Assembly (NCBI RefSeq): GCF_009299835.1
Contig: NZ_VKCZ01000021.1
Span: 248,001 to 312,000, forward strand
DNA length: 64,000 bases
Direction: 5' to 3'
DNA from: Microlunatus speluncae
Lineage (GTDB): Bacteria > Actinomycetota > Actinomycetes > Propionibacteriales > Propionibacteriaceae
Shown here piece by piece: positions 32,937-40,849 of this stretch (positions are counted from its first letter, which is position 1; every line of letters starts with the position of its first letter). Both the position numbers and the translations under genes were made by a program. The notes below the pieces were generated by a model. The model worked only from the letters and a program-made list of their open reading frames with translations. It did no database searches and was not told the DNA's origin.

Positions 32937-33689
32937 GTGACTGAGACCCGACCCGTGGCCGTGGTGACCGGAGCGAGTAGCGGGATCGGCGCGGCGACGG
33001 CCCGCCGGCTCGCCGCGGACGGCTACGGCGTGATCTGCGCCGCCCGCCGACTGGATCGAATCGTTGCTCTGGCCCGGGAGATCGACGGCGTCGCGGTGCG
33101 CTGCGACGTCACCGACCCGGCCGACGTCGCCGAGCTCGCCGACCGGGCCGGAACCGAGGTCAGTCTCTTGATCAACAACGCCGGCGGCGCCCTCGGGCTG
33201 GAGTCCGTCGCCGAGGCCGATCTCGACGCCTGGCAACGGATGTACGCGACCAACGTGCTCGGCACCGCAGCCGTGACCAAGGCCCTGCTGCCGACCTTGA
33301 TCGACAACGCCGGGCAGGTGATCTTCGTGACCTCGGTCGCGGCCGACGGCGGCTACGAGGGCGGCGCCGGCTACTGCGGGGCGAAGGCGGCGGAGCGGTC
33401 GCTGGTCGAGACGATGCGACTCGAGCTGTTCGACCGGCCGATCCGGATCGCCGAGGTGTCACCGGGGATGGTGCACACCGAGGAGTTCTCGCTGACCCGG
33501 TTCGGCGGTGATCAACAACGCGCCGACGCCGTCTACGCCGGGGTGCCCGATCCGTTGACCGCCGACGACATCGCCGACTGCATCGCCTGGGTCGCCGCCC
33601 GGCCGGGCCACGTCAACATCGACCGGATGACCGTACGGCCTCGGGCGCAGGCCGCCCAGCACAAGGTCTTCCGGGAGCCGGCCCGCTGA
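32937..33689 (+). CDS. Short-chain dehydrogenase/reductase (YdfG-like)
   Basis: Classical SDR of 250 residues with cofactor loop VTGASSGIGAATARRL, ICAARR (Arg at the NADP-selecting position), NNAGGA, active-site Ser in VTSVAA and YCGAKAA (Tyr-x3-Lys). The C-terminal region VSPGMVHTEEFSLTRFGGD and TADDIADCIAWVAARPGHVNIDRMTVRP resembles YdfG-type 3-hydroxy acid dehydrogenases. CATACT lies 6 bases before the GTG, so the start is leaderless. Confidence 0.9.
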   Translation: MTETRPVAVVTGASSGIGAATARRLAADGYGVICAARRLDRIVALAREIDGVAVRCDVTDPADVAELADRAGTEVSLLINNAGGALGLESVAEADLDAWQRMYATNVLGTAAVTKALLPTLIDNAGQVIFVTSVAADGGYEGGAGYCGAKAAERSLVETMRLELFDRPIRIAEVSPGMVHTEEFSLTRFGGDQQRADAVYAGVPDPLTADDIADCIAWVAARPGHVNIDRMTVRPRAQAAQHKVFREPAR

Positions 33690-33719
33690 CCGTGACCGAC
33701 CGGCGGTAACGTCAGCGTC

Positions 33720-34202
33720 ATGGCCCGCAGCATCGCAACGTCTCGTACCGTCGACCGCGACGAACTCCTGGAATTCCTCAAGTCCCGGCACTCGATGGTG
33801 CTGGCGACCACCCGGTCCGACGGCCGGCCGCAGCTGTCACCGGTGACCGGCGGCGTCGACGACTCCGGCCGGATCGTGATCTCCACCTATCCCGGCCGAG
33901 CGAAGTCGATCAACGCCGACCGGGATCCCCGGGTGTCGGTCTGCGTCTTCTCCGAAGGTTTCAGCGACCCGTGGCTGCAGGTCGACGGCGACGCCGAGGT
34001 GCTGCACATGCCCGAGGCCGAGGACGGCCTGGTCGACTACTTCCGCTGCATCTCCGGCGAGCATCCCGACTGGGACGAATACCGGGCCGCGATGCGGCTA
34101 CAGGACAAGTCCCTGATCCGGATCACCCCCACCCGCTGGGGCCCGATCGCCACCGGCGGCTTCCCCGCCGCCACCGCCGCCCGCCTAGACGCCCAACCCT
34201 AA
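33720..34202 (+). CDS. PPOX-class F420-dependent (pyridoxamine 5'-phosphate oxidase-like) protein
   Basis: The 160-residue split-barrel flavin-binding protein contains RHSMVLATTRSDGRPQLSPVT, YPGRAKSINADRDPRVSVCVF and LIRITPTRWGP, which define the PPOX-class F420-binding family (FDOR-B type). Such proteins reduce or sequester F420. It follows the SDR by 30 bases but has its own TAACGT 7 bases before the ATG, so it may also be transcribed separately. A near-perfect 27-bp hairpin follows the stop. Confidence 0.88.
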   Translation: MARSIATSRTVDRDELLEFLKSRHSMVLATTRSDGRPQLSPVTGGVDDSGRIVISTYPGRAKSINADRDPRVSVCVFSEGFSDPWLQVDGDAEVLHMPEAEDGLVDYFRCISGEHPDWDEYRAAMRLQDKSLIRITPTRWGPIATGGFPAATAARLDAQP

Positions 34203-34206
34203 ACAC

Positions 34207-34264
34207 CCCGAGTTGTCAGACTCTCACCACGCTATGGCGTGGTGAGAGTCTGACAAGTCGGGGT
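34207..34264. repeat. Long hairpin, GAGTTGTCAGA family (27-bp arms)
   Basis: Left arm CCCCGAGTTGTCAGACTCTC... (34207-34233) and right arm (34238-34264) pair over 27 bp with one mismatch and a TATG loop, filling the gap between two convergent genes. It shares its left half almost identically with 47201-47240. Confidence 0.9.
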
Positions 34265-34268
34265 TGGG

Positions 34269-34619
34269 TTAGGCCTTCAGGGCGGCGGTGTCGAAGATCA
34301 GGGTGTCGGTGGTGATCTTGCCGTCGCGTACGGACACGTGGTCGGCGGCGCGAATGGTGCCGAACGGGCCGGTCCGGATTTCGTACACCACGACGGCGCT
34401 CCGGGCGTCGCCGTAGCTGCCGGTGATCTTGACCGAATCGACCACACCGGTGAACTCGCCGATGGCGGCCAGCACCTGGTCCCGGCCGGTCAGCTGCATC
34501 CGCGGGCTCTCGAAGACGATGTCGTCGGCGAGGCAGTCCGCGAGGGCGGTCAGGTCCCGTCGACCGAAGGCCTCGATGAACCTGACCGCCACGTCGATCG
34601 GCGCCGTCGAATCCGCCAT
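34269..34619 (-). CDS. SnoaL-like/NTF2-fold protein
   Basis: A cone-shaped NTF2-fold protein of 116 residues: VAVRFIEAFGRRDLTALADCLADDIVFESPRM, then a four-strand sheet ending DGKITTDTLIFDTAALKA. SnoaL-like proteins include cyclases, isomerases and ligand-binding proteins, and there is no clear catalytic pair. ATG 34619 (MADSTAP) has AAGGAG 6 bases upstream; the frame is open 11 codons further. Confidence 0.8.
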   Translation of the reverse strand: MADSTAPIDVAVRFIEAFGRRDLTALADCLADDIVFESPRMQLTGRDQVLAAIGEFTGVVDSVKITGSYGDARSAVVVYEIRTGPFGTIRAADHVSVRDGKITTDTLIFDTAALKA

Positions 34620-34693
34620 GGTGTGCTCCTTCTGTCTCGGCTGGACGCTCATATCCAGTGAGACTCACCCACGGCGGAAAAGGAATCGCCTGG

Positions 34694-35524
34694 CTACTGC
34701 TCCGACTTCAGGGTGTCGGTGAGGAAGGCGAAGCTCTGCGCGATCCCGTCGAAGGTGTCGCCCTCGTAGTGGTCGTACTCGATCACGGCGTACGGGATCT
34801 CCAGCCCGGCCGTGAGCACGGCCGCCAGCTGCACGTCGCCCTGACCGGCCGGGGTCTGATCCGACGGCAGTTCGCGAGCGGAGATGCCGGGACGCATCGG
34901 GCCGTCCTTGACGTGCACGGCGACCACCCGGTCGCCGAAGCCCCGCAGCAGCGGCAGCAGCTCGGCGCCGCCGGCCTGCGCCCAGTAGAGGTCGACCTCG
35001 AGCAGCACCGACGGATCGAGCAGATCGGCGAAGGCCTGCAGCGCCGGCCGGCCGTCGATCTTGGTCGTCAGCTCGTGATCATGGTTGTGGTAGCCGACCT
35101 TGAGGCCGTATTCGGCGGCCTGGGCGGCGCGCTCATTGAGCCGATCCGCGTTGCGCTTCACGTCGTCGGCGGTCGCCCAGCGGTCCGGCGCGACGAACGG
35201 ATCGATCACCACCTGCACCCCGAGGGCCTTGGCGGCGGCGAAGGTCTCCTCCGGCGGCGGCACGGTCAGCAGGCCGTCCGGGGTCTCCACCCCGGCGTCC
35301 TCGATCATGATCGCGTGCGCGGTCGGCGCCTTCAGCCCGTACTTGTCGAACGAGGCCTTCAGCTCGTCCACCCGGCGGACGAAGTCGAATGCCTCCACGG
35401 TGCGCAGGCCGATCTCGGCGATCCGGCCCAGCGAGCCGTCGAGGTCGGCCTCCAGCTCGGGATGGATGGAATAGAGCTGAACAGAGATCTCTGGTGTGGT
35501 CACGTCGATCGTCCCCTTCGTCAT
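34694..35524 (-). CDS. Sugar phosphate isomerase/epimerase (xylose isomerase-like TIM barrel)
   Basis: The 276-residue AP_endonuc_2-fold protein has metal ligands in ISVQLYSI..., GYHNHDHEL, LLEVDLYWAQAGG, VVAVHVKDG and VIEYDHYEGD. These place it with IolE/IolH-like isomerases and dehydratases acting on sugars or inositol derivatives; the substrate is undetermined. No transporter or dehydrogenase accompanies it. It lies upstream of the SnoaL gene on the same strand with a 74-base gap. Confidence 0.88.
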   Translation of the reverse strand: MTKGTIDVTTPEISVQLYSIHPELEADLDGSLGRIAEIGLRTVEAFDFVRRVDELKASFDKYGLKAPTAHAIMIEDAGVETPDGLLTVPPPEETFAAAKALGVQVVIDPFVAPDRWATADDVKRNADRLNERAAQAAEYGLKVGYHNHDHELTTKIDGRPALQAFADLLDPSVLLEVDLYWAQAGGAELLPLLRGFGDRVVAVHVKDGPMRPGISARELPSDQTPAGQGDVQLAAVLTAGLEIPYAVIEYDHYEGDTFDGIAQSFAFLTDTLKSEQ

Positions 35525-35593
35525 CGGTACCGGGCGGTCTTTACTCGGCCCAGGATTTCACCCGCGGGTCGGCGGTCGTCAGCAGACCCCGGA

Positions 35594-36106
35594 TCAGCCG
35601 TCCGCCGGCGGCTCGCCGGGGTCGAGGTGGCTGAACGCCGCGAGGTTGGCGGTGGACTCGCCCCGGGAGCGGCGCCAGGCCCATTCGCGCCGGATGCTGT
35701 CGGCGAAGCCGGTCTCCAAGATGATGTTGAACATCGAGTCCGCGGTCTCGGCGACGACACCGAGGACCCGGTCGATCTCGTCCACCGTGACCGCAGGCAA
35801 GGGAATCCGGCCGGTCAGGTAGATGTCGCCGTCGGCGTCGACACTGAAGGCCACGCCGGACAGCTTGAGGTTGCGTTCCAGCAGCCGCCGGTAGACCGCT
35901 TCGTGATCTTGGTCCGGATTGCGGGCGACGAAGGCCCGGACCCCGACCAGGTAGCGGCCCACCTCCAGCCCGCACTCGGTGCGCAGCTTGCGGGTCCCCG
36001 GCAGCGTGACCGAGAACAGGCCCGGCGTCCGTTCCGACCACTCCAGACCCAGCTCGGACAGCGCGAGCCGGATCGTCTGCGCCGTCGCGGCCCGGTCCGG
36101 TTCCAT
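35594..36106 (-). CDS. YbjN domain-containing protein
   Basis: Small 170-residue protein with the secretion-chaperone-like YbjN fold: TIRLALSELGLEWSERTPGLFSVTLPG, VRAFVARNPDQDHEAVYRRLLERNLKLSGVAFSVDADGDIYLTGRIPLPAVTVDEIDRVLG. Actinobacterial YbjN proteins have no firm function. I start it at ATG 36106 because TACGAT sits exactly 7 bases upstream (leaderless); an ATG three codons upstream overlaps that element. Confidence 0.85.
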   Translation of the reverse strand: MEPDRAATAQTIRLALSELGLEWSERTPGLFSVTLPGTRKLRTECGLEVGRYLVGVRAFVARNPDQDHEAVYRRLLERNLKLSGVAFSVDADGDIYLTGRIPLPAVTVDEIDRVLGVVAETADSMFNIILETGFADSIRREWAWRRSRGESTANLAAFSHLDPGEPPADG

Positions 36107-36195
36107 GCCTCGCATCGTACGGGCCGGGCCGTTCGAGACGTTTCACCGTAGAGTGTACGATGATTCGCCCCCACCCCGATCGAAAGGGATCCCGC

Positions 36196-36999
36196 ATGAC
36201 GATCTTGGTCACCGGAGCCACTGGAAACGTCGGCCGCCTGGTGGTCGACGAGCTGATCGACCGCAACGCGCCGGCCATCCGGGCCCTCACCGTCGACCCG
36301 GACCGGGCGAAACTGCCGGCCGGCGTCGAGGTCGCCGTCGGCTCGATCCACAAGCCCGCCACGGTGCCGGCCGCGCTCGCGGGCGTGACCACCCTCTATC
36401 TCGCGCCGCACCCACCGACCGCCCAGGCGATCGTTGATCATGCCGTGGCCGCCGGCGTCCAGCGGATCGTCGACCTGACCGGCCCGGCCGGCTCCTGGTG
36501 GGACGAGATCGAGCCGATCGTCGAGGCCTCCGGGCTCGCCTGGACCCATCTGAAGCCGGGCGAATTCATGCCCAACGCGACGGTCTGGGCGGACCGGATC
36601 AAGACCCGGCGCGAAGTCCGGGACGCCTATCCCCAGGCCGCGAACGCGATGATCGATCTCGGCGACATCGCCGCGGCCGCCGCCGTGGCCGTGCTCGACG
36701 AGAGTCACTCCGGCCAGGCCTATCCGCTGACCGGCCCGGAATCGCTGACCAAGGTGGAGAAGATCACGATCATGGGTCGGGCGATAGGGGCCGACGTGCC
36801 GTTCGTCGAGATCAGCCGGGACGAGGCGATCGCGCAACTCGCGCCGACGATGGGCGACTACGCGGAGTGGTACGTCGACGGCGCCAAGGACCTGGTCGAC
36901 CACCCGCAGCAAGTCGACCCGGCCCTGCCCAAACTGCTCGGCCGCCCCGCCGTCACCTTCACCCAATGGGCCGAGGCCAACGCCCACCAGTGGCGCTGA
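36196..36999 (+). CDS. NmrA-like NAD(P)-binding protein
   Basis: The 267-residue protein opens with MTILVTGATGNVGRLVVDELI. It continues with LYLAPHPPTAQAIVDHAVAAGVQRIVDLTGP and WTHLKPGEFMPNA, a pattern of NmrA/azoreductase-like atypical SDRs. It differs from the homologous gene at 18348. Substrate unknown. AAAGGGA precedes ATG 36196; the frame opens 12 codons further upstream but lacks a ribosome binding site there. Its 3' side is a 425-base repeat-rich convergent gap. Confidence 0.85.
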   Translation: MTILVTGATGNVGRLVVDELIDRNAPAIRALTVDPDRAKLPAGVEVAVGSIHKPATVPAALAGVTTLYLAPHPPTAQAIVDHAVAAGVQRIVDLTGPAGSWWDEIEPIVEASGLAWTHLKPGEFMPNATVWADRIKTRREVRDAYPQAANAMIDLGDIAAAAAVAVLDESHSGQAYPLTGPESLTKVEKITIMGRAIGADVPFVEISRDEAIAQLAPTMGDYAEWYVDGAKDLVDHPQQVDPALPKLLGRPAVTFTQWAEANAHQWR

Positions 37000-37001
37000 C
37001 C

Positions 37002-37424
37002 GTTCGTCCCCTGAGCCTGTCGAAGGGCAAGCCAGGAGACCCTTTGTTCGTTCCCTGAGCCTGTCGAAGGGCAAGCCAGGAGATGCCTCGATCGGCCTAC
37101 CGGCCAAAAGACGCACCAAGAGCGGACGGGTTGGCCTAGTCGGCGGGGAATCACACCCGGCCGCCGGTTCGGTGCCGAGTTTGGATGCGTTCGTCGAGTC
37201 GTCACTTCGGGCACGGACCGTCCCGGATCCACCAGCGGCGCGCTCAGGACTTCGCGCCCTTTACTCGTGCTTCGCGACCGTTGCAGGTGGGGCGAAGCCG
37301 CACAAAAGGGCGCGAAGCCGGCCTCGAACACTGGTGAGGGCAGTCCAGAGGCGGCACCGGGCTTGGCCCCCTTCGACAGGCTCAGGGAACGAACACCTTC
37401 ACGTCCCCTGAGCCTGTCGAAGGG
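37002..37424. repeat. Repeat cluster: tandem elements, composite module (copy B) and terminal inverted pair
   Basis: A 38-base element GTTCGTCCCCTGAGCCTGTC... plus GGGCAAGCCAGGAGA occurs at 37002-37039 and 37046-37083. The second runs into the AAAAGACGCACCAAGAGCGG module to about 37180. An opposite-facing copy lies at 37369-37394, followed by a plus copy at 37403-37424 that abuts the stop of the serine hydrolase. Nothing coding was seen in 37000-37424. Confidence 0.8.
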
Positions 37425-38765
37425 TCAGGACCAGGGGGTGGTGACGCCGCCGGGGAGGTCGGCGTCGGGGGCGTACGGGGTGCTGGTGAGGCGGAACGAG
37501 GCGAGGTCCCAGTGGTGCACGCGGCCGTCGCGGCGGACGGCGACCAGGGGCTCGCCGAGGTAGTAGCCGTCCAGCCCGATCCACCGGTCGTCGCCGTCGG
37601 GGCGGAAGCGGGAGCCGCGGCCGTAGCCGTGCGGGCGCAGCTCGAGCCAACCCTCGGCGGCGGTCCGGAGCTCGAACGGGGCCGGGCCCCAGTACCAGGT
37701 GCCGGTCAGCTCCAGCCCGGCGGACTGCGCCGCGTCGGCCGTCCAGACCGGCGGATCCGGTGGGGCATGCTCGGCGACCAGGTCGAGCAGCGCGTCGGCC
37801 AGGGCCGAGGAGAGCCCGGCGGTGGTGTTGCCGAGGATGATCGCGGCGTCGCCGTTGTCCTCGAGCCGCAGCGCCGCCAGGAAGCCGGGCATCGAGCCGC
37901 CGTGCCCGTACCGCCGCCGGCCGGCGACGTTGAAGATCTGCAGCCCGAGCCCGTACGCCGAGGTCCACGGCTCCTCGGGCAGATCGGCCAGCGCCCGCGG
38001 GATCCGCATCGCGGCGCGAGCACCCTCGGACAGCACGTCCGGGTTCCCGGCGTGCAGGAAGTGGGCCCAGCGACCAAGATCATCAACGGTCGACCAGAGT
38101 TGCCCGGCCGGGCCCATCGACTCGGCGTCGTGCTCCGGCTCGGCCATGATCAGATCAGAATGCGGGTGGACGGCCCACCCGGTGGCGTGCGGCGGCTGCG
38201 GCCGGATCGTGGTCCGGGTCATCCCCAGCGGCGCGAGGATCTCCGCGGCCAGCGCCTCGGGCCAGGGCCGGCCGCGGAGCTCGGTGATCAGCCGGCCCAA
38301 CACCCCGAAGCCCACGTTGGAATAGTGGAACAGTCCCCGTGCCTCGCCCCGCAAAGCCAGCTGCGCTTCGAGATCGGGCCAGTCCTTCCCCGGCGAACGT
38401 TCCCACCACGGCGACTCGGTCTCGGCCCGGATGCCGGAGCACTGTCCCAGCAGGTCGATGATCCGGACCTGGCCGATCGGCGTGCCGGGCAACCGCTGCT
38501 CGAGTTGATCATGGAGGTCGAGCAACCCCTCGTCGGCCAGCCGGAGCACGCCGACGGCGACGAAGGTCTTGGTCAGTGAACCGATCCGATACTGCCAGTC
38601 GGTCCCGGCCACCGGCCCGCCGCGCCCGTCGCCGGACCCCACCGCCTCGGCCCAGGCGAGCTCTCCGCCGCGGACGACGCCCGCGACGACGGACGGCACC
38701 CGGCCGCGGGACTGCGCCTGCCGCAGGGCCTGGCCGAGCCGTCGGTTCAGGTCGTCGGAAAACAT
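37425..38765 (-). CDS. Serine hydrolase, class C beta-lactamase/penicillin-binding fold
   Basis: From ATG 38765 the protein has 446 residues. The Ser-x-x-Lys motif is in RIGSLTKTFVAV, Tyr-x-Asn in FHYSNVGFGVLG, and the third box is RYGHGGSMPGFLA. There is no signal peptide, so it is cytosolic and more like an esterase/D-aminopeptidase EstB-like enzyme than a secreted beta-lactamase. A C-terminal lipocalin-like domain (YWGPAPFELRTAAEGWLELRP) is present, as in several of these proteins. An ATG or GTG eight codons upstream is possible. Confidence 0.88.
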   Translation of the reverse strand: MFSDDLNRRLGQALRQAQSRGRVPSVVAGVVRGGELAWAEAVGSGDGRGGPVAGTDWQYRIGSLTKTFVAVGVLRLADEGLLDLHDQLEQRLPGTPIGQVRIIDLLGQCSGIRAETESPWWERSPGKDWPDLEAQLALRGEARGLFHYSNVGFGVLGRLITELRGRPWPEALAAEILAPLGMTRTTIRPQPPHATGWAVHPHSDLIMAEPEHDAESMGPAGQLWSTVDDLGRWAHFLHAGNPDVLSEGARAAMRIPRALADLPEEPWTSAYGLGLQIFNVAGRRRYGHGGSMPGFLAALRLEDNGDAAIILGNTTAGLSSALADALLDLVAEHAPPDPPVWTADAAQSAGLELTGTWYWGPAPFELRTAAEGWLELRPHGYGRGSRFRPDGDDRWIGLDGYYLGEPLVAVRRDGRVHHWDLASFRLTSTPYAPDADLPGGVTTPWS

Positions 38766-38807
38766 CAGGCCATCCTGCCGTACCGCCACGGCGGCCCGGC
38801 ACGAGGC

Positions 38808-39389
38808 TCAGGCGGCCCAGGCCTCCGCCGCCGGCCGCAGCACCGACCGGATCAGTCCGGCGGCGTGATCGCGGTCGACCCAGTGCCACTCGGGCCAGAC
38901 CGCCAACGCGTCGCGCCACTCGTCGGTCCCGGTCGCGTACGTACGCAGCGACGACCAGCGACGCCAATGGCCGTCGAAGCGATCCGGATCGACCAGCCGG
39001 CCGCGGGCCCGCTGCCCGGCCAGCGCCAGGTCCCGGTCGACGTCGATGAAGATCAACACCGGCCGCCAGCCGCGGAGCTGGGCCAACTGCCCGATGATCT
39101 TGAGCCGGGCCGGGCGAGTGGCCGGATCGTGCACCACGAGACCGTTCCGGCCGGCCGGGCCGCGCAGCAGCTCGGCGATCGCGCGGCTCTGGTGCAACGC
39201 GTGCACCATCGGCCGCAGATAGTCGTACGGCACCCCCGGCGCGATCGCGGACAGGCGGCGGCGTTCGTCCTCGGAGTCCAGGGCCTCGACCCCGCTGAGG
39301 TACGGCAGCGCCCGAGCGATGGCCGTGCTCTTGCCCGCCCCGGGCACCCCACCGACCATGATCAGCGGGGGTGCGTCTCCCCTGTCCAT
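38808..39389 (-). CDS. P-loop NTPase (AAA family ATPase/kinase-like)
   Basis: Predicted 193 residues with Walker A IMVGGVPGAGKSTAIARAL, a DSEDERRRL segment, and LIFIDVDRDLALAGQRARGR (Walker B-like and LID Arg). This layout resembles small-molecule or nucleotide kinases of the zeta-toxin/PNKP group. Substrate unknown. ATG 39389 is preceded by GGGAGG at 5 bases. It precedes the serine hydrolase on the same strand with a 42-base gap. Confidence 0.8.
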   Translation of the reverse strand: MDRGDAPPLIMVGGVPGAGKSTAIARALPYLSGVEALDSEDERRRLSAIAPGVPYDYLRPMVHALHQSRAIAELLRGPAGRNGLVVHDPATRPARLKIIGQLAQLRGWRPVLIFIDVDRDLALAGQRARGRLVDPDRFDGHWRRWSSLRTYATGTDEWRDALAVWPEWHWVDRDHAAGLIRSVLRPAAEAWAA

Positions 39390-39453
39390 CCGACCTCCCT
39401 GGCCTTCCAGCGTATGCGGGCTCTGCGGCGGTCTCACAGCGATCAACAGCCGG

Positions 39454-39831
39454 CTAGGAGGACGTGTCGACCCGGTCCGGATGCGGGACCAGGCCGGCCC
39501 CGATCCGCCCGATCCGCTGCGACCCCCAGGCTCCGAGCGGCGCCAGCGCCTCGTTCAGCGAGCGGCCCTGATCGGTCAACGAATACTCGACCCGCGGCGG
39601 CACCTCGCGATACACCTCCCGGTGCACCAGGCCGTCGTGCTCCATCTCCCGCAGGTGCTGGATCAGCATCTTCTCGCTCACCCCGGGCAGCCCGCGCCGC
39701 AGCTCGCCGAACCGGCGGACCTCGTGCGCCTCCAGCTCCCACAGGATCAACGACTTCCATTTGCCGGTGACCACGTCCATCGCGGCGTCGATCCCGCAGA
39801 TGTACGGACCGCGGCGTTCACTCCGGGTCAT
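39454..39831 (-). CDS. HxlR-family transcriptional regulator
   Basis: Winged-helix regulator of 125 residues with the HxlR signature Cys (YICGIDAAMDVVTGKWKSLILWEL), RFGELRRGLPGVSEKMLIQHLREMEHDGLV and EYSLTDQGRSL. It is divergent from an IRED-like reductase and probably controls it, sensing an electrophile through the N-terminal Cys as in HypR/HxlR relatives. ATG 39831 has GGAGG 5 bases upstream; an ATG 13 codons earlier falls within the operator. Confidence 0.9.
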   Translation of the reverse strand: MTRSERRGPYICGIDAAMDVVTGKWKSLILWELEAHEVRRFGELRRGLPGVSEKMLIQHLREMEHDGLVHREVYREVPPRVEYSLTDQGRSLNEALAPLGAWGSQRIGRIGAGLVPHPDRVDTSS

Positions 39832-39867
39832 CGGATCCTCCCTGTCGCTCGAGTCCCCGCCGGAATC

Positions 39868-39893
39868 CAATACTTACTCCTAGGTGGGTATTG
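39868..39893. promoter_or_regulatory. Probable HxlR operator between divergent genes
   Basis: CAATACTTACTCC-TAGGTGGGTATTG is an imperfect palindrome with CAATAC/GTATTG outer arms and AC/GT matches inside, in an unusually AT-rich 115-base divergent region. HxlR regulators often bind GTA...TAC palindromes next to their own gene. Confidence 0.55.
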
Positions 39894-39946
39894 AACATAA
39901 TAGTCGGTACTTGTGAAGACGACAGGGCTGACGCAGCATCGGTGGC

Positions 39947-40819
39947 ATGACCAACCACGAACCTCTCGCCCTCACCGTGCTCGGCCTGGGCGAGATGGGT
40001 CGCGCCCTCGCTGCGGCCCTGCTCCCCGCCGGCCATCCGACCACCGTCTGGAATCGATCACCCGGCCGGGCCGACGAGTTGATCAAGGCCGGCGCCCACG
40101 CGGCCACGACGATCGGCGAGGCCGTCGGCGCCAGCCCGGTCGTGATCACCTGCCTGTACGACCACGCGTCGGTGCACGACGTCCTCGACCCGGTGACCGC
40201 CGACCTCGCCGGACGGACCGTGATCAACGTCACGACCACCACGCCGGAGCAGTCCCGCGAACTCGCCGAGTGGGCCCGGACCCGCGGCATCGACTATCTG
40301 GACGGCGGGATCATGGCCGTCCCCGAGATGATCTCCAAGCCCGGCTCGTTGATCTTGTACAGCGGCTCGGCCGAGGTATTCGACCGGACCGAACCCGCCC
40401 TGCGACTCTGGGGCGACAGCCGCTTCCTCGGCGCGGACGCGGGGCTGGCGCCGCTCTGCGACCTGGCCATCCTGACCCCGATGTACACGATGTTCGCCGG
40501 CTTCCTGCACGGCGCCGCCATGGCCGCCTCGGCCGGGGTCTCGGCGAGCGACCTGGCCGCCATGGCCGCGCCCTTCCTCGGGGCTGTGGCGCCCAGCGTG
40601 CACCACTTCGCCGAGGTGGTCGACGGCGGCGACTACGCCGCGCCGGGTCAGCAGAGCCTGGAGTTCTCCGACCTGAGTGACTTCGTCGCGGCCAGCGAGG
40701 CGGCCGACGTCGACCCGATCTTGATCAACGCGGTGCAGACGCTGATCCGGCGGCAGGTCGAGGCTGGGCACGGCAAGGACGGCTTCAGCCGGATCTATCA
40801 GAGCCTGCGCCGATCGTGA
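39947..40819 (+). CDS. NAD(P)-dependent reductase, 6PGDH-like / imine reductase-like
   Basis: The 290-residue beta-hydroxyacid-dehydrogenase-fold enzyme has LTVLGLGEMGRALAAALLPAGHPTTVWNRSPGRAD (NADP loop with Arg), VINVTTTTPEQSRELA, and DGGIMAVPEMI. The GGIMAVP motif and all-helical C-terminus resemble imine reductases rather than hydroxyisobutyrate dehydrogenases, which have a catalytic Lys in GxxGxGxxxK. It is probably regulated by the divergent HxlR protein. It is convergent with the GTPase gene. Confidence 0.87.
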   Translation: MTNHEPLALTVLGLGEMGRALAAALLPAGHPTTVWNRSPGRADELIKAGAHAATTIGEAVGASPVVITCLYDHASVHDVLDPVTADLAGRTVINVTTTTPEQSRELAEWARTRGIDYLDGGIMAVPEMISKPGSLILYSGSAEVFDRTEPALRLWGDSRFLGADAGLAPLCDLAILTPMYTMFAGFLHGAAMAASAGVSASDLAAMAAPFLGAVAPSVHHFAEVVDGGDYAAPGQQSLEFSDLSDFVAASEAADVDPILINAVQTLIRRQVEAGHGKDGFSRIYQSLRRS

Positions 40820-40849
40820 TCAGGTCCGGCCGGGCATCGGGGACGACCG

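Noticed and set aside
34207..34264. tRNA or other structured RNA gene at the long hairpins
   Set aside because: No cloverleaf and no T-loop consensus; each is a single long stem at a gene end.
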